Positions 27,093 to 35,838 of a stretch of DNA of 64,000 nucleotides are shown piece by piece. Made by a program: the position numbers and the translations under genes. Within the stretch, counting starts at the first letter, position 1; the number at the start of each line of letters is the position of its first letter. The notes beneath the pieces are model-generated. The model was not told the origin of the DNA, searched no databases, and saw nothing but the letters and a program-made list of their open reading frames with translations. The DNA is from Bacteroidota bacterium (GTDB taxonomy: Bacteria > Bacteroidota > Bacteroidia > Cytophagales > Cyclobacteriaceae), in contig VGMW01000005.1 in NCBI GenBank assembly GCA_016866235.1, positions 124,001-188,000 of the forward strand. Reading direction: 5' to 3'.

Positions 27093-28013
27093 ATGTCTAT
27101 GGAATGGAAAGGGGTAATGCCCGCACTAACCACAAAGTTCAAGGCCAACGATTCCCTTGACTTCGATCTTTTTTCAAAAAATTTACAGGCCCAGCTGGAT
27201 GCGGGGGTAGATGGAATTATCCTCGGTGGATCACTGGGTGAGGCCAGTGTACTTACCGCTGAAGAGAAATTTGATCTGGTCAAATTTGCTGTTGGTAAGG
27301 TTGGTGGAAAGGTCCCGGTGGTTATGAATATTGCTGAAGGCAGCACCAGGGATGCAGTCAGACTGGCCGCTGAAGCCAAAAAGTGTGGTGCCAAAGGTTT
27401 GATGTTGCTTCCACCGATGCGGTACAAAGCCGACGACCGCGAAACGGTCGAATATTTCAAAGCAGTAGCCGATTCAACCACGCTACCCATAATGATTTAC
27501 AACAATCCGGTCGACTATAAAATTGATGTAACGCTGGACATGTTTGCTGAGTTAAGCACTTACGCCAACATTCAGGCCATTAAAGAATCTACCAGAGATG
27601 TGACCAACGTAACCCGCCTCATCAATCGTTTTGGTGACCGATTCAAAATTTTATGTGGTGTAGATACCCTTGCCATGGAAGAATTGGTCATGGGCGCAGT
27701 AGGTTGGGTTGCAGGATTGGTTTGTGCGTTTCCAAGAGAAACTGTTGCTGTATACCGACTTACCAAAGCAGGAAAAATTAATGAGGCTAGAAATATCTTT
27801 AGATGGTTTTTGCCTTTGCTCGAGCTGGACATCCATCCCAAGCTTGTACAATACATTAAGTTGGCGGAGGCTGAAGCTGGTTTAGGATCGGAAATGGTTC
27901 GACCTCCCCGGTTGCCGCTCATCGGTGAAGAACGTGAACGAATTTTGAAAATCATCAGAACGGGTATCGCTTCACGCCCCACGCTTCCGGATTACCTGTC
28001 CTTAAAGTTTTGA
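27093..28013 (+). CDS. DapA-family deaminase, likely 1-pyrroline-4-hydroxy-2-carboxylate deaminase
   Basis: The 306-residue product is a dihydrodipicolinate synthase/N-acetylneuraminate lyase family TIM barrel. GGSLGEASVL (about residues 45-54) is the carboxylate-binding loop, Y136 in IYNNP is the catalytic tyrosine and K164 in AIKEST the Schiff-base lysine. The family also contains the deaminase that converts 1-pyrroline-4-hydroxy-2-carboxylate to 2-oxoglutarate semialdehyde. The three genes that follow, a semialdehyde-type dehydrogenase, a proline-racemase-family epimerase and a D-amino acid dehydrogenase, supply exactly the other steps, so this reaction is inferred instead of lysine biosynthesis. 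First gene of the operon. Confidence 0.82.
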   Translation: MSMEWKGVMPALTTKFKANDSLDFDLFSKNLQAQLDAGVDGIILGGSLGEASVLTAEEKFDLVKFAVGKVGGKVPVVMNIAEGSTRDAVRLAAEAKKCGAKGLMLLPPMRYKADDRETVEYFKAVADSTTLPIMIYNNPVDYKIDVTLDMFAELSTYANIQAIKESTRDVTNVTRLINRFGDRFKILCGVDTLAMEELVMGAVGWVAGLVCAFPRETVAVYRLTKAGKINEARNIFRWFLPLLELDIHPKLVQYIKLAEAEAGLGSEMVRPPRLPLIGEERERILKIIRTGIASRPTLPDYLSLKF

Positions 28014-28053
28014 TGTTATTTCGGCTGTTATACTCCAGATAATCTGATAAAGC

Positions 28054-29520
28054 ATGGTTTCCCAAAATGATGTTGATGAAATTCTAAACAGATCCAGGAA
28101 CGCTTTTTTGATTTTCAAAAATGTTCCTGGAAAGAAAAGAGCTGAGTTGTTGAGGGCGATTGCTGCGGGTATCGAGGGATCTGCAGCGAAGCTGTTGCCC
28201 GTGGCGATGCGGGAAACCAATTTACCTGAGCCAAGGTTGGCCGGTGAGGTTGCACGAACCTGTAATCAACTGAGGCAATTCGCCGATATGTTGGTTGAAG
28301 GCTCTTGGGTAGAGGCACGAATTGATACGGCGCTACCCGATCGACAGCCTGTGCCAAAGCCAGACATAAGAAAAATGATGGTCCCTCTGGGGCCGGTGGT
28401 GGTATTTGGAGCATCGAATTTCCCATTTGCATACTCCACAGCTGGCGTCGATACGGCCTCAGCATTGGCCGCTGGGTGCACAGTAGTACTGAAGGGGCAC
28501 CCGGCCCACCCTGAAACCTCTAACGCAGTGGCTGATGTGTTTAGCGCGGCTTTAGCACAGCTGGGTCTACCATCTGACACTTTTTTACACATACAGTCAC
28601 CAGGATTTGATGTTGGACGAATGTTGGTTCAACATCCCCACACGAAGGCAGTCGGCTTCACAGGATCTTTTAGCGGAGGTAAGGCTTTGTACGATTACGC
28701 CCAGCAACGTAAAGAGCCAATTCCAGTGTTTTCTGAAATGGGAAGTATCAATCCTGTTTATTTGTTACCAGGCGCTTTAAAGTCCAGGTCAGAGCAAATT
28801 GCAGGACAGTATGCCGCTTCTGTGACTTTGAGTGTTGGTCAGTTTTGTACCAATCCTGGTCTCTTGATCGCAATAAAAAGTCAGGAGTTGGATCTTTTTT
28901 CAGCGCAACTAGCAACAGCCATAGGAAAGACCGCTTCAGCACCAATGTTACATAAGGGTATCGCTGAAAATTATTCCAAAAAAAGAACGGAGGCACTGAG
29001 TCAAAAAGGTGTTACGCTGCTGGGTCAGGGCAATGGAGATGCTGATGCTGGTCACGGAATTCCTACGTTGGCTACAGTTGGTGGTAAGGATTTTTTGGAA
29101 AATCCTCTTTTATTGGACGAAGTCTTTGGTCCATATTCATTGCTGGTTCAGGCTGCCAATCAAGATGAATTAGAAATGATTGCTGGATCTGTGGCTGGTC
29201 AGTTGACCACTTCAATTATTGCCGAGCAGTCTGATTGGGGTCAATTTGGTTCACTGCTTCAAACCGTGAGTGAAAAAGCTGGTAGGGTCATAATCAATGG
29301 TGTGCCTACAGGGGTTGAGGTATGTCCCTCGATGCATCACGGTGGCCCATTCCCAGCCACAACCGATGCACGATTTTCCTCAGTAGGAATTGATGCTGTC
29401 AAACGTTTTGTTCGCCCGCTCAGCTTTCAAAATTTTCCTGAACAACTATTGCCAGAGGAGTTGAAAACGGATAATCCGCTGGGAATTTGGAGATTGTTCA
29501 ACAACCAATGGAAACGTTGA
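28054..29520 (+). CDS. 2-oxoglutarate semialdehyde dehydrogenase (aldehyde dehydrogenase family)
   Basis: The 488-residue aldehyde dehydrogenase has the catalytic cysteine C265 in VGQFCTNPG and general base E228 in VFSEMGS. The cofactor-binding block is FGASNFPFAYSTAGVDTASA, where ASNFPFA replaces the usual PWNFP, and the FTGS loop is at about 202-205. GQFCTNPG and ASNFPFA are typical of the 2-oxoglutarate semialdehyde dehydrogenases of sugar-acid and hydroxyproline catabolism. It would oxidise the product of the upstream deaminase to 2-oxoglutarate with NAD(P)+. It lies 40 bases after that gene and one base before the epimerase gene. Cytoplasmic. Confidence 0.88.
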   Translation: MVSQNDVDEILNRSRNAFLIFKNVPGKKRAELLRAIAAGIEGSAAKLLPVAMRETNLPEPRLAGEVARTCNQLRQFADMLVEGSWVEARIDTALPDRQPVPKPDIRKMMVPLGPVVVFGASNFPFAYSTAGVDTASALAAGCTVVLKGHPAHPETSNAVADVFSAALAQLGLPSDTFLHIQSPGFDVGRMLVQHPHTKAVGFTGSFSGGKALYDYAQQRKEPIPVFSEMGSINPVYLLPGALKSRSEQIAGQYAASVTLSVGQFCTNPGLLIAIKSQELDLFSAQLATAIGKTASAPMLHKGIAENYSKKRTEALSQKGVTLLGQGNGDADAGHGIPTLATVGGKDFLENPLLLDEVFGPYSLLVQAANQDELEMIAGSVAGQLTTSIIAEQSDWGQFGSLLQTVSEKAGRVIINGVPTGVEVCPSMHHGGPFPATTDARFSSVGIDAVKRFVRPLSFQNFPEQLLPEELKTDNPLGIWRLFNNQWKR

Positions 29521-29521
29521 A

Positions 29522-30523
29522 ATGAATAAGACATTTTTTTGTATCGATGCACACACTTGCGGCAACCCCGTCAGGGTAGTTGCCGGAGGCGGGCCAAATC
29601 TTGTGGGTCGAAACATGAGTGAGAAGCGTCAGCATTTTTTAAAGGAGTTTGACTGGATTCGAAAGGGACTGATGTTTGAGCCACGCGGACATGACATGAT
29701 GAGTGGTAGTATCCTGTATCCACCTACCGATCCCGCCAATGATGTTGGGGTGCTGTTTATTGAAACCAGTGGATGTTTACCGATGTGTGGACATGGTACT
29801 ATTGGTACAGTAACCATCGCGATTGAGCACGGACTTGTTACACCAAAAACTCCAGGGGTCCTCAATTTGGAGGTGCCGGCTGGATTGGTCCGTATTGAGT
29901 ATAAGCAAGAGGGAAAGAAGGTGAAGTCAGTGAAGATCAGGAACGTGAAAGCCTATCTTGCTGCTGAGGGAATTACTGCTGAGTGTCCTGATTTGGGTAA
30001 TCTGACCCTTGATGTTTCTTATGGTGGTAATTTTTATGCCATCGTCGATGTCCAGAAAAATTTTCCTGGTCTTGAACATTTCACGGCCAGTCAATTGATT
30101 GGGTGGTCACGTGCTTTGCGTGAAAACATCAATGCGAAATACAGTTTTGTCCACCCGGAAAATCCAACCATCAACAGTTGTTCCCACATTTTGTGGACCG
30201 GAAAAACCATTGATCCAACGGCTTCCGCTAGGAATGCAGTGTTCTATGGTGACAAAGCCATAGACCGCTCTCCTTGTGGAACGGGTACTTCAGCCAGGCT
30301 GGCCCAATGGTATGCGAAAGGCTTACTCAAACCAGGGCAGGATTTTGTTCATGAGAGCATAATTGGTTCAAAGTTTATTGGTAGGATAGAAGAGGTGACT
30401 GAATTGAATGGAAAACCTGCGATAATACCCAGTGTCGAAGGTTGGGCAAAAGTGTACGGACTCAATACCATCACCATCGATACGGAGGATGACCCGTATG
30501 CCCATGGATTTCAAGTGATCTGA
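29522..30523 (+). CDS. 4-hydroxyproline 2-epimerase (proline racemase family)
   Basis: The 333-residue protein is a cofactor-independent proline racemase family member. Both acid/base cysteines are present, C89 in SGCLPMCGHGTIG and C252 in DRSPCGTGTSARL, which separates epimerases from the related dehydratases that carry Thr at the second site. It would convert trans-4-hydroxy-L-proline to cis-4-hydroxy-D-proline, the first step of the pathway. Racemases for proline itself have the same motifs; the operon with deaminase, semialdehyde dehydrogenase and D-amino acid dehydrogenase favours hydroxyproline. One base separates it from the upstream stop codon, and 10 bases from the next gene. Confidence 0.9.
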   Translation: MNKTFFCIDAHTCGNPVRVVAGGGPNLVGRNMSEKRQHFLKEFDWIRKGLMFEPRGHDMMSGSILYPPTDPANDVGVLFIETSGCLPMCGHGTIGTVTIAIEHGLVTPKTPGVLNLEVPAGLVRIEYKQEGKKVKSVKIRNVKAYLAAEGITAECPDLGNLTLDVSYGGNFYAIVDVQKNFPGLEHFTASQLIGWSRALRENINAKYSFVHPENPTINSCSHILWTGKTIDPTASARNAVFYGDKAIDRSPCGTGTSARLAQWYAKGLLKPGQDFVHESIIGSKFIGRIEEVTELNGKPAIIPSVEGWAKVYGLNTITIDTEDDPYAHGFQVI

Positions 30524-30533
30524 TTGGAATAGG

Positions 30534-31784
30534 ATGTCGAAAAACATACTCATTATCGGTGGTGGAATTATCGGGTTGAGCAGTGCCTATTATTTACAGC
30601 GTTCCGGGCATAAGGTTACTATAATAGATCAGGCACGGTTAACCGATGGATGTTCATTCGGGAATGCCGGGATGATTGTCCCCAGCCATTTCATTCCGCT
30701 GGCGTCACCGGGTATGGTGGCAAAAGGAATTCGATGGATGTTTAATTCCCGCAGTCCTTTTTTTGTTCGTCCACGATTAAGTCTTGATTTAGCGAAGTGG
30801 GGTTGGCAGTTTATCAGGCATGCCAATGAGCAACATGTCAAGCGCTCTGCGCCGGCATTGAAGGAGCTAAGCTTGTTGGGTAAAAAATTATATCAGGACT
30901 GGAATAAGGAGTTGCCAATTAGGTTTGGTTATCATGAGCGCGGTCTGCTTATGTTGTATAAAAGTGCGGCCATCGGACATGAGGAGGAGGAGACCGCTGA
31001 AATGGCGAATCGACTGGGAATTGAAGCTAAGGTTTTAAATCAGGAGCAGGTACAAGCATTGGAACCTGATGTACGTGTAGACGTATTGGGGGGTGTTTTT
31101 TTTCCTGGAGACGCTCACCTGACGCCACGGGAATTGGTTGAAAATTTAATTCGGTTGCTGCGGGGAGGTGGTGCGACCCTTTTGGAATCGACTGCGATCT
31201 CGTCGATTGAAACGAAGGGAGGAAAGGTATCGGCGGTCGTGGCAGGCGGGGAGAAGTATGAGGCTGATGAGATCGTGTTGGCTGCGGGAAGTTGGTCAGG
31301 TATTTTGGCGCGAAAACTTGATTTGAACCTGCCCATGCAGGCTGGTAAGGGGTACAGCTTCACTTTAATGGATGTGGAGCGAAACGTTAAGGTTCCATCC
31401 ATTTTTCTGGAGGCAAGGGTGGCTGTTACGCCCATGGGTAATACCCTAAGATTTGGCGGTACGATGGAAATTATTGGTGTAGACCATAGTATTAATATGA
31501 ACAGGGTTCGTGGCATAGTGGAAAGTATTCCGAAATATTATCCTGAAATGACGGTAGCTGTTCCTCCACAAGAAGAAGTTTGGCATGGCTTACGTCCATG
31601 TTCACCGGACGGATTACCCTACATTGGACGAAGTTCAAAATATTCTAACCTGGTGGTGGCTTCCGGTCATTCGATGATGGGTTTAAGTCTGGCTCCTGCA
31701 ACCGGAAAACTTGTTTCTGAGCTGGTTGATGGTGTTAAGCCATCCATTGAAATCAGTGCATTTGAGCCTGGCAGGTTTCAGTAA
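30534..31784 (+). CDS. FAD-dependent D-amino acid dehydrogenase (cis-4-hydroxy-D-proline oxidation)
   Basis: The 416-residue DadA/DAO-type flavoprotein has the FAD motif ILIIGGGIIGLSSAYYLQ (residues 5-22), the FGNAGMIVPSH block, and the C-terminal GLRPCSPDGLPYIGR with ASGHSMMGLSLAPATG that closes the FAD site. In this operon it is expected to oxidise cis-4-hydroxy-D-proline to 1-pyrroline-4-hydroxy-2-carboxylate, passing electrons to the respiratory chain. No partner subunit is encoded nearby, so it is probably the single-subunit type. It is the last gene of the operon; no transporter or regulator gene was found next to it. Confidence 0.88.
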   Translation: MSKNILIIGGGIIGLSSAYYLQRSGHKVTIIDQARLTDGCSFGNAGMIVPSHFIPLASPGMVAKGIRWMFNSRSPFFVRPRLSLDLAKWGWQFIRHANEQHVKRSAPALKELSLLGKKLYQDWNKELPIRFGYHERGLLMLYKSAAIGHEEEETAEMANRLGIEAKVLNQEQVQALEPDVRVDVLGGVFFPGDAHLTPRELVENLIRLLRGGGATLLESTAISSIETKGGKVSAVVAGGEKYEADEIVLAAGSWSGILARKLDLNLPMQAGKGYSFTLMDVERNVKVPSIFLEARVAVTPMGNTLRFGGTMEIIGVDHSINMNRVRGIVESIPKYYPEMTVAVPPQEEVWHGLRPCSPDGLPYIGRSSKYSNLVVASGHSMMGLSLAPATGKLVSELVDGVKPSIEISAFEPGRFQ

Positions 31785-32156
31785 TTTCTCTAACTGATCA
31801 GTAATTTTTTTTCTCGATGTGATAAAGGCGGTATGGTCATGACCCTTTTCACAAATTAATGTTTACGTGATTTAAAGCATTGGTGCTGCCTATTTCTGGC
31901 AGGATCATTTTGGGCGCTATAAGCCCACCATCATCTTCATCAACTTTTTTGATTTCAAAAATTTTAGTTTGAAACGCTGGTTACGAGTGTGTTGCTTTTA
32001 TATCACATTTCATCACTCTAAATGATTCAAGGTACCTGACATGAAACATTATCCTAGTTTTTACAGCAGGATAATTTTGAGTGTGCACAACTCATAATGT
32101 CTTAGGAGTCCGTACCGTGGTGACTCCTGATTTTGTTTCACTTAAATAATAAAACA
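31785..32156 (+). other. Intergenic leader with two hairpins
   Basis: No gene is visible in these 372 bases. Two inverted repeats precede the lipoprotein gene: ATTATCCT (32048-32055) with AGGATAAT (32068-32075) followed by TTTTGAG, and AGGAGTC (32104-32110) with GACTCCT (32122-32128) followed by GATTTTGTTT. Either could be a weak terminator of the operon upstream or an element in the leader of the gene downstream. The second lies only 28 bases before the ATG. Confidence 0.5.
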
Positions 32157-33278
32157 ATGTTTTTATCAAAAAAGCCTTGTTGGTGGCAGTCATTTGGTTT
32201 GCCTGCGCTAACATTAATTTCAATTCTTTCATGTGAATCGCCACAACTAATTGTTGAGGATCCAGAGCCATCCTTTAACCCTGCATCAAGAGTGGCCATT
32301 GGTTCGTCTTCTGGTACCCTTAATTATCAGGTTTTATATGCAGGCCAAAACATCAATGCAGGTACTGTCACCTATGACGATGTCGACACCAACAACGATT
32401 TTGTAGACGATGCACTCAAAATCACCTTTCAAACAACTAATGGATGGGAATTGGTGGAAACACATTTTTATGTGGGCGCCACCTTAACAGATTTGCCGGT
32501 AAATAAGTCAGGGAATCCACAACCTGGTCAGTTTCCGCTTAAATCTGGTCCGATGGCTGGTCAGACTACTTATACGCTTCTGGTTTCATTTTCTGATTTA
32601 GGGTTTGTTTGCCCCAATACCAAAACAGAGGATTACTTCGTAGCGGCGCATGCATCGCTCAGGAAATTAAGCAGCCTGGGTGGTTACCAGTATGAATCCG
32701 GTTGGGGTGATGGACTCAGGTTGGTACAAAGGGGCAGCTGGGCGATGTACAATATGATTTTTATTACATGCGATTTAAATACGCCTCCAAATCCAGCATC
32801 CACCGAGACGGCTTTTGCCTTTAATGGGGATCAGTCGGGCTGTTTCCAAAATTTCAGTGATTTTTTAGAAAACCCGAATCGTTGGGGCTGGACCAATGGA
32901 CCGTATCCTGCAGGATCTTATAAATTTCCGATTTACGCAGGAGCAGGTTTGTGTGACCTTTCTAAAGGAATCCAGGTTGGTTATCTTTTGGTTGCATACA
33001 ATGGATCCACCGCCACATTCACTTATCAATTGAGTGGAACGAATTCCTCCACCGGTTTGCCCTACGCTTTGAGGGAAATTCATCTTTATGCTGGAGCTGA
33101 ATTTTTCCCAAAAATTCAAAATGGTTCGCAAGCTGGCGATTTTACGATTGCTCCAGGTAAGTATCCGTATAAAGCAGGAGGATTAACCGGACAATCGTAC
33201 AGTGTAACGGTGAACAATTTAAGCGGAGATCTTTACATCATTGCTCATGCGGTAGTTCATGGATTTCCTCAGTTGTGA
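32157..33278 (+). CDS. Lipoprotein with two copies of a beta-rich domain
   Basis: The 373-residue product has a lipoprotein signal with lipobox cysteine C26 (LISILSCESP). The mature part contains two related units. The first (about 50-200) includes ELVETHFYVGATLTDLPVN, GQFPLKSGPMAGQTTYTLLV and DYFVAAHASL. The second (about 255-373) includes LREIHLYAGAEFFPKI, GKYPYKAGGLTGQSYSVTV and LYIIAHAVVHG. The shared pattern is HxYxGA, then FP-K-G-(M/L)-(A/T)GQ-Y, then a final AHA. This looks like an internal duplication of a surface-exposed beta domain of unknown function. The ATG at 32157 is preferred to a TTG at 32133, because the signal peptide starts there. Monocistronic. Confidence 0.75.
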   Translation: MFLSKKPCWWQSFGLPALTLISILSCESPQLIVEDPEPSFNPASRVAIGSSSGTLNYQVLYAGQNINAGTVTYDDVDTNNDFVDDALKITFQTTNGWELVETHFYVGATLTDLPVNKSGNPQPGQFPLKSGPMAGQTTYTLLVSFSDLGFVCPNTKTEDYFVAAHASLRKLSSLGGYQYESGWGDGLRLVQRGSWAMYNMIFITCDLNTPPNPASTETAFAFNGDQSGCFQNFSDFLENPNRWGWTNGPYPAGSYKFPIYAGAGLCDLSKGIQVGYLLVAYNGSTATFTYQLSGTNSSTGLPYALREIHLYAGAEFFPKIQNGSQAGDFTIAPGKYPYKAGGLTGQSYSVTVNNLSGDLYIIAHAVVHGFPQL

Positions 33279-33298
33279 CCATTTCTTTATTTCACTAA

Positions 33299-33327
33299 AC
33301 ACCGCCTTGGATGGGCGGTGTTTTTTT
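33299..33327 (+). terminator. Rho-independent terminator after the duplicated-domain lipoprotein gene
   Basis: ACACCGCC (33299-33306), loop, GGCGGTGT (33314-33321) and a T6 tract. Confidence 0.92.
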
Positions 33328-33581
33328 ATGCCCCTTGCCCAATGAAGTGGTTTTTGATTGGGTTTTTGCCTGTTTTAATAGTCTGATCTTTAGACCCTTT
33401 GAAATTCTAATTGTAATCGGGTTGAAGCTGGCTCTTCTTAAATCCTTTAAAAATTTAAATAAATCCCTCTTAACGAGTTATTTTTTTAAAATCAAGGTCA
33501 AAAAATACCCTTGAACTGTAAAAAAATATCAATTCCTTGAATTAATGGGTTAAAAAATGGTCTGGGTAGGGCTAAAAGCCA

Positions 33582-33589
33582 TACTTTTG
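33582..33589 (+). promoter_or_regulatory. Predicted -7 promoter element of glutamine synthetase III
   Basis: TACTTTTG matches TAnnTTTG 20 bases before the ATG at 33610, giving a very short leader. The AT-rich stretch 33328-33581 holds no gene; small repeats such as CAAGG...CCTTG near 33494-33513 might bind a nitrogen regulator, but no known operator is recognised. Confidence 0.5.
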
Positions 33590-33609
33590 CGGCAATAAAA
33601 ACAACCACT

Positions 33610-35772
33610 ATGGCCCATTTAAGATTCGATGCACTAAAACGGCTCAACGACCATCAGCCGGTCCCTGTTGAGCTCCCGGACGTTAACATTTCCCGTTTTT
33701 TCGGAGAGAATGTCTTCGGTCCGGAACAAATGAAGGCTAACCTATCTGCCCCGATTTACAAGCAGGTGGCCAACGCCATCAAGAACCATGAAAAAATTGA
33801 CCATTCTACGGCAGATGCTGTCGCGGCAGCTGCAAAAATCTGGGCAATGAGCAAGGGTGCGACCCATTTCACCCACTGGTTCCAGCCTATGACTGGCGGA
33901 ACGGCTGAAAAGCACGATTCTTTCTTTGATGCCCTTGCCGGTATTGAAAAATTTAAGGGCAGTGAACTCGTTCAGCAGGAACCCGACGCATCCTCCTTCC
34001 CCAGCGGTGGTATCCGAAGCACCTTCGAAGCGCGCGGCTATACGGCCTGGGACCCCACTTCACCAATGTTCTTATACGGTAAGACACTTTGCATTCCTAC
34101 CGTTTTCGTTTCATACACAGGTGAAACCCTCGATACCAAGTCACCATTGTTAAAGGCGCTTAAGGCGGTTGATCAGGCCGCCACCAAGGTGGCTCAGTTC
34201 TTTGATAAGGATATTCAGCATTGCACTGCATCCCTTGGTTCAGAGCAAGAGTATTTTGTTGTGGACGAAGGTTTGTTCAACGCAAGACCAGACCTGGTGA
34301 TGGCAGGTAGAACTGTTTTCGGTCACGCACCTGCGCGCGGTCAACAGATGGAAGACCATTACTTCGGCTCCATTCCTTCAAGAGTGTACGATTTCATGAA
34401 AGACTTCGAAATCGAATGCTGGAAGCTTGGAATCCCTGTTAGGACCCGTCACAACGAAGTTGCTCCCAGTCAGTTTGAAGTTGCCCCTCTATTCGAGGAG
34501 GTTAACGTGGCCAATGACCACAATCAGTTGTTGATTGATGTCATGGGTAGAGTTGCTTCAAGACACAAGCTTAAGATCATTTTTACTGAAAAGCCTTTTG
34601 CCGGACTTAATGGTTCAGGTAAACACAACAACTGGTCGCTTATCACCGACACTGGTGTGAACCTTTACGCGCCCAGCAGCAGCGCCCGCGATAACCTCAT
34701 TTTCCTGACTTTCTTTGTCACCACGATCAAAGCTGTTCACGAGCATGCCGACTTGCTGCGTGCCAGCATTGCGACATACAACAACGATTACCGTCTTGGT
34801 GCCAACGAAGCTCCTCCGGCAATCATGTCCGTATTCATCGGCTCTCAAATGCAGAATGTACTCAATGAGGTTGAAAAAAGTGGTAATGTAAAAATTGAGA
34901 AAGGCGACAACATGTATATGAAATTAGGAATTGATCAGATTCCTGAAATCATTTTGGACGCCACAGACCGCAACCGTACCTCACCGTTTGCCTTCACTGG
35001 AAATAAATTTGAGTTCCGGGCTGTTGGTTCAAGCGACAATTGTGCAACCGCAATGACGGCCCTCAACCTTATTGTGGCCGATCAGCTCGAGCTTTTCTAT
35101 AATGAGGTGTCTAAGGACATTGAAAAAGGAGAGGAAAAGCGTTTGGCCATCGTGAAAGTTCTGCGCCGTTACATCACTGAGGCTAAAAATGTGATTTTTG
35201 GTGGTGATGGCTACAGCGATGAGTGGGTCAAGGAAGCTGAAAAGCGTGGACTGAACAACATCAAGAATACGCCACGTGCGCTGGATGCTTATACTTCCAA
35301 AAAGTCACTCGCTTTGTTTGAAAAGCACGGTGTGCTTTCCCACAAGGAAGTGGAGGCGCGGAATGAAATCAGACTGGAAGCGTACATTAAAAAGGTTCAG
35401 ATCGATTCCCGCGTTATGGGTGACCTGGCGCTTAACCACATTGTTCCAACCGCGATAGCGTATCAGACCAAGCTTATTGCCAATGCCAATGGCTTAAAAG
35501 GACTTGGAATCGATAATGCTGCAGTTGTGAAAACCATCGAAGAAATATCCCGTCACATCGAGAACATTAAAAATGGTGTGCGTGATATGATCGAGGAACG
35601 CAAACGAATAAACAAGCTTGGTGATACCCACAAAAAGGCTATTGCTTATTGCGACGATGTTAAAGAAAAGTACTTCGATTTGATCCGCGACTCTGTTGAT
35701 AAACTGGAGTTGCTGGTCGATAACGAGGACTGGCCGTTGGTGAAATACCGCGAATTGCTATTCCTCCGTTAA
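33610..35772 (+). CDS. glnN: Type III glutamine synthetase
   Basis: The 720-residue product is a type III glutamine synthetase (ATP-dependent ammonia fixation onto glutamate). Family blocks include the N-terminal FGENVFGPEQM, HFTHWFQPMTGGTAEKHDSF, and the ATP/metal segments GSEQEYFVVDE, RTRHNEVAPSQFEVAP and GLNGSGKHNNWSL. The latter half carries PPAIMSVFIGSQ and RNRTSPFAFTGNKFEFRAVGSS. The length is typical of GSIII (about 700-730), far longer than GSI or GSII. It has its own promoter (33582) and strong terminator (35797), so it is monocistronic. Cytoplasmic dodecamer by family knowledge. Confidence 0.97.
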   Translation: MAHLRFDALKRLNDHQPVPVELPDVNISRFFGENVFGPEQMKANLSAPIYKQVANAIKNHEKIDHSTADAVAAAAKIWAMSKGATHFTHWFQPMTGGTAEKHDSFFDALAGIEKFKGSELVQQEPDASSFPSGGIRSTFEARGYTAWDPTSPMFLYGKTLCIPTVFVSYTGETLDTKSPLLKALKAVDQAATKVAQFFDKDIQHCTASLGSEQEYFVVDEGLFNARPDLVMAGRTVFGHAPARGQQMEDHYFGSIPSRVYDFMKDFEIECWKLGIPVRTRHNEVAPSQFEVAPLFEEVNVANDHNQLLIDVMGRVASRHKLKIIFTEKPFAGLNGSGKHNNWSLITDTGVNLYAPSSSARDNLIFLTFFVTTIKAVHEHADLLRASIATYNNDYRLGANEAPPAIMSVFIGSQMQNVLNEVEKSGNVKIEKGDNMYMKLGIDQIPEIILDATDRNRTSPFAFTGNKFEFRAVGSSDNCATAMTALNLIVADQLELFYNEVSKDIEKGEEKRLAIVKVLRRYITEAKNVIFGGDGYSDEWVKEAEKRGLNNIKNTPRALDAYTSKKSLALFEKHGVLSHKEVEARNEIRLEAYIKKVQIDSRVMGDLALNHIVPTAIAYQTKLIANANGLKGLGIDNAAVVKTIEEISRHIENIKNGVRDMIEERKRINKLGDTHKKAIAYCDDVKEKYFDLIRDSVDKLELLVDNEDWPLVKYRELLFLR

Positions 35773-35796
35773 AGTTTTGGGGTTAGTTTTTATTTA

Positions 35797-35830
35797 AGGC
35801 GGGCCCCATTCGGGGCCCGCCTCTTTTTAT
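35797..35830 (+). terminator. Rho-independent terminator of glutamine synthetase III
   Basis: An 11-bp GC-rich stem, AGGCGGGCCCC (35797-35807) with GGGGCCCGCCT (35812-35822), ATTC loop, followed by CTTTTTATT. Confidence 0.94.
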
Positions 35831-35838
35831 TGCTTTCC

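Noticed and set aside
33311-33514. 67-codon plus-strand frame after the terminator
   Set aside because: It overlaps the terminator at 33299-33327, has AT-driven composition and no recognisable domain.
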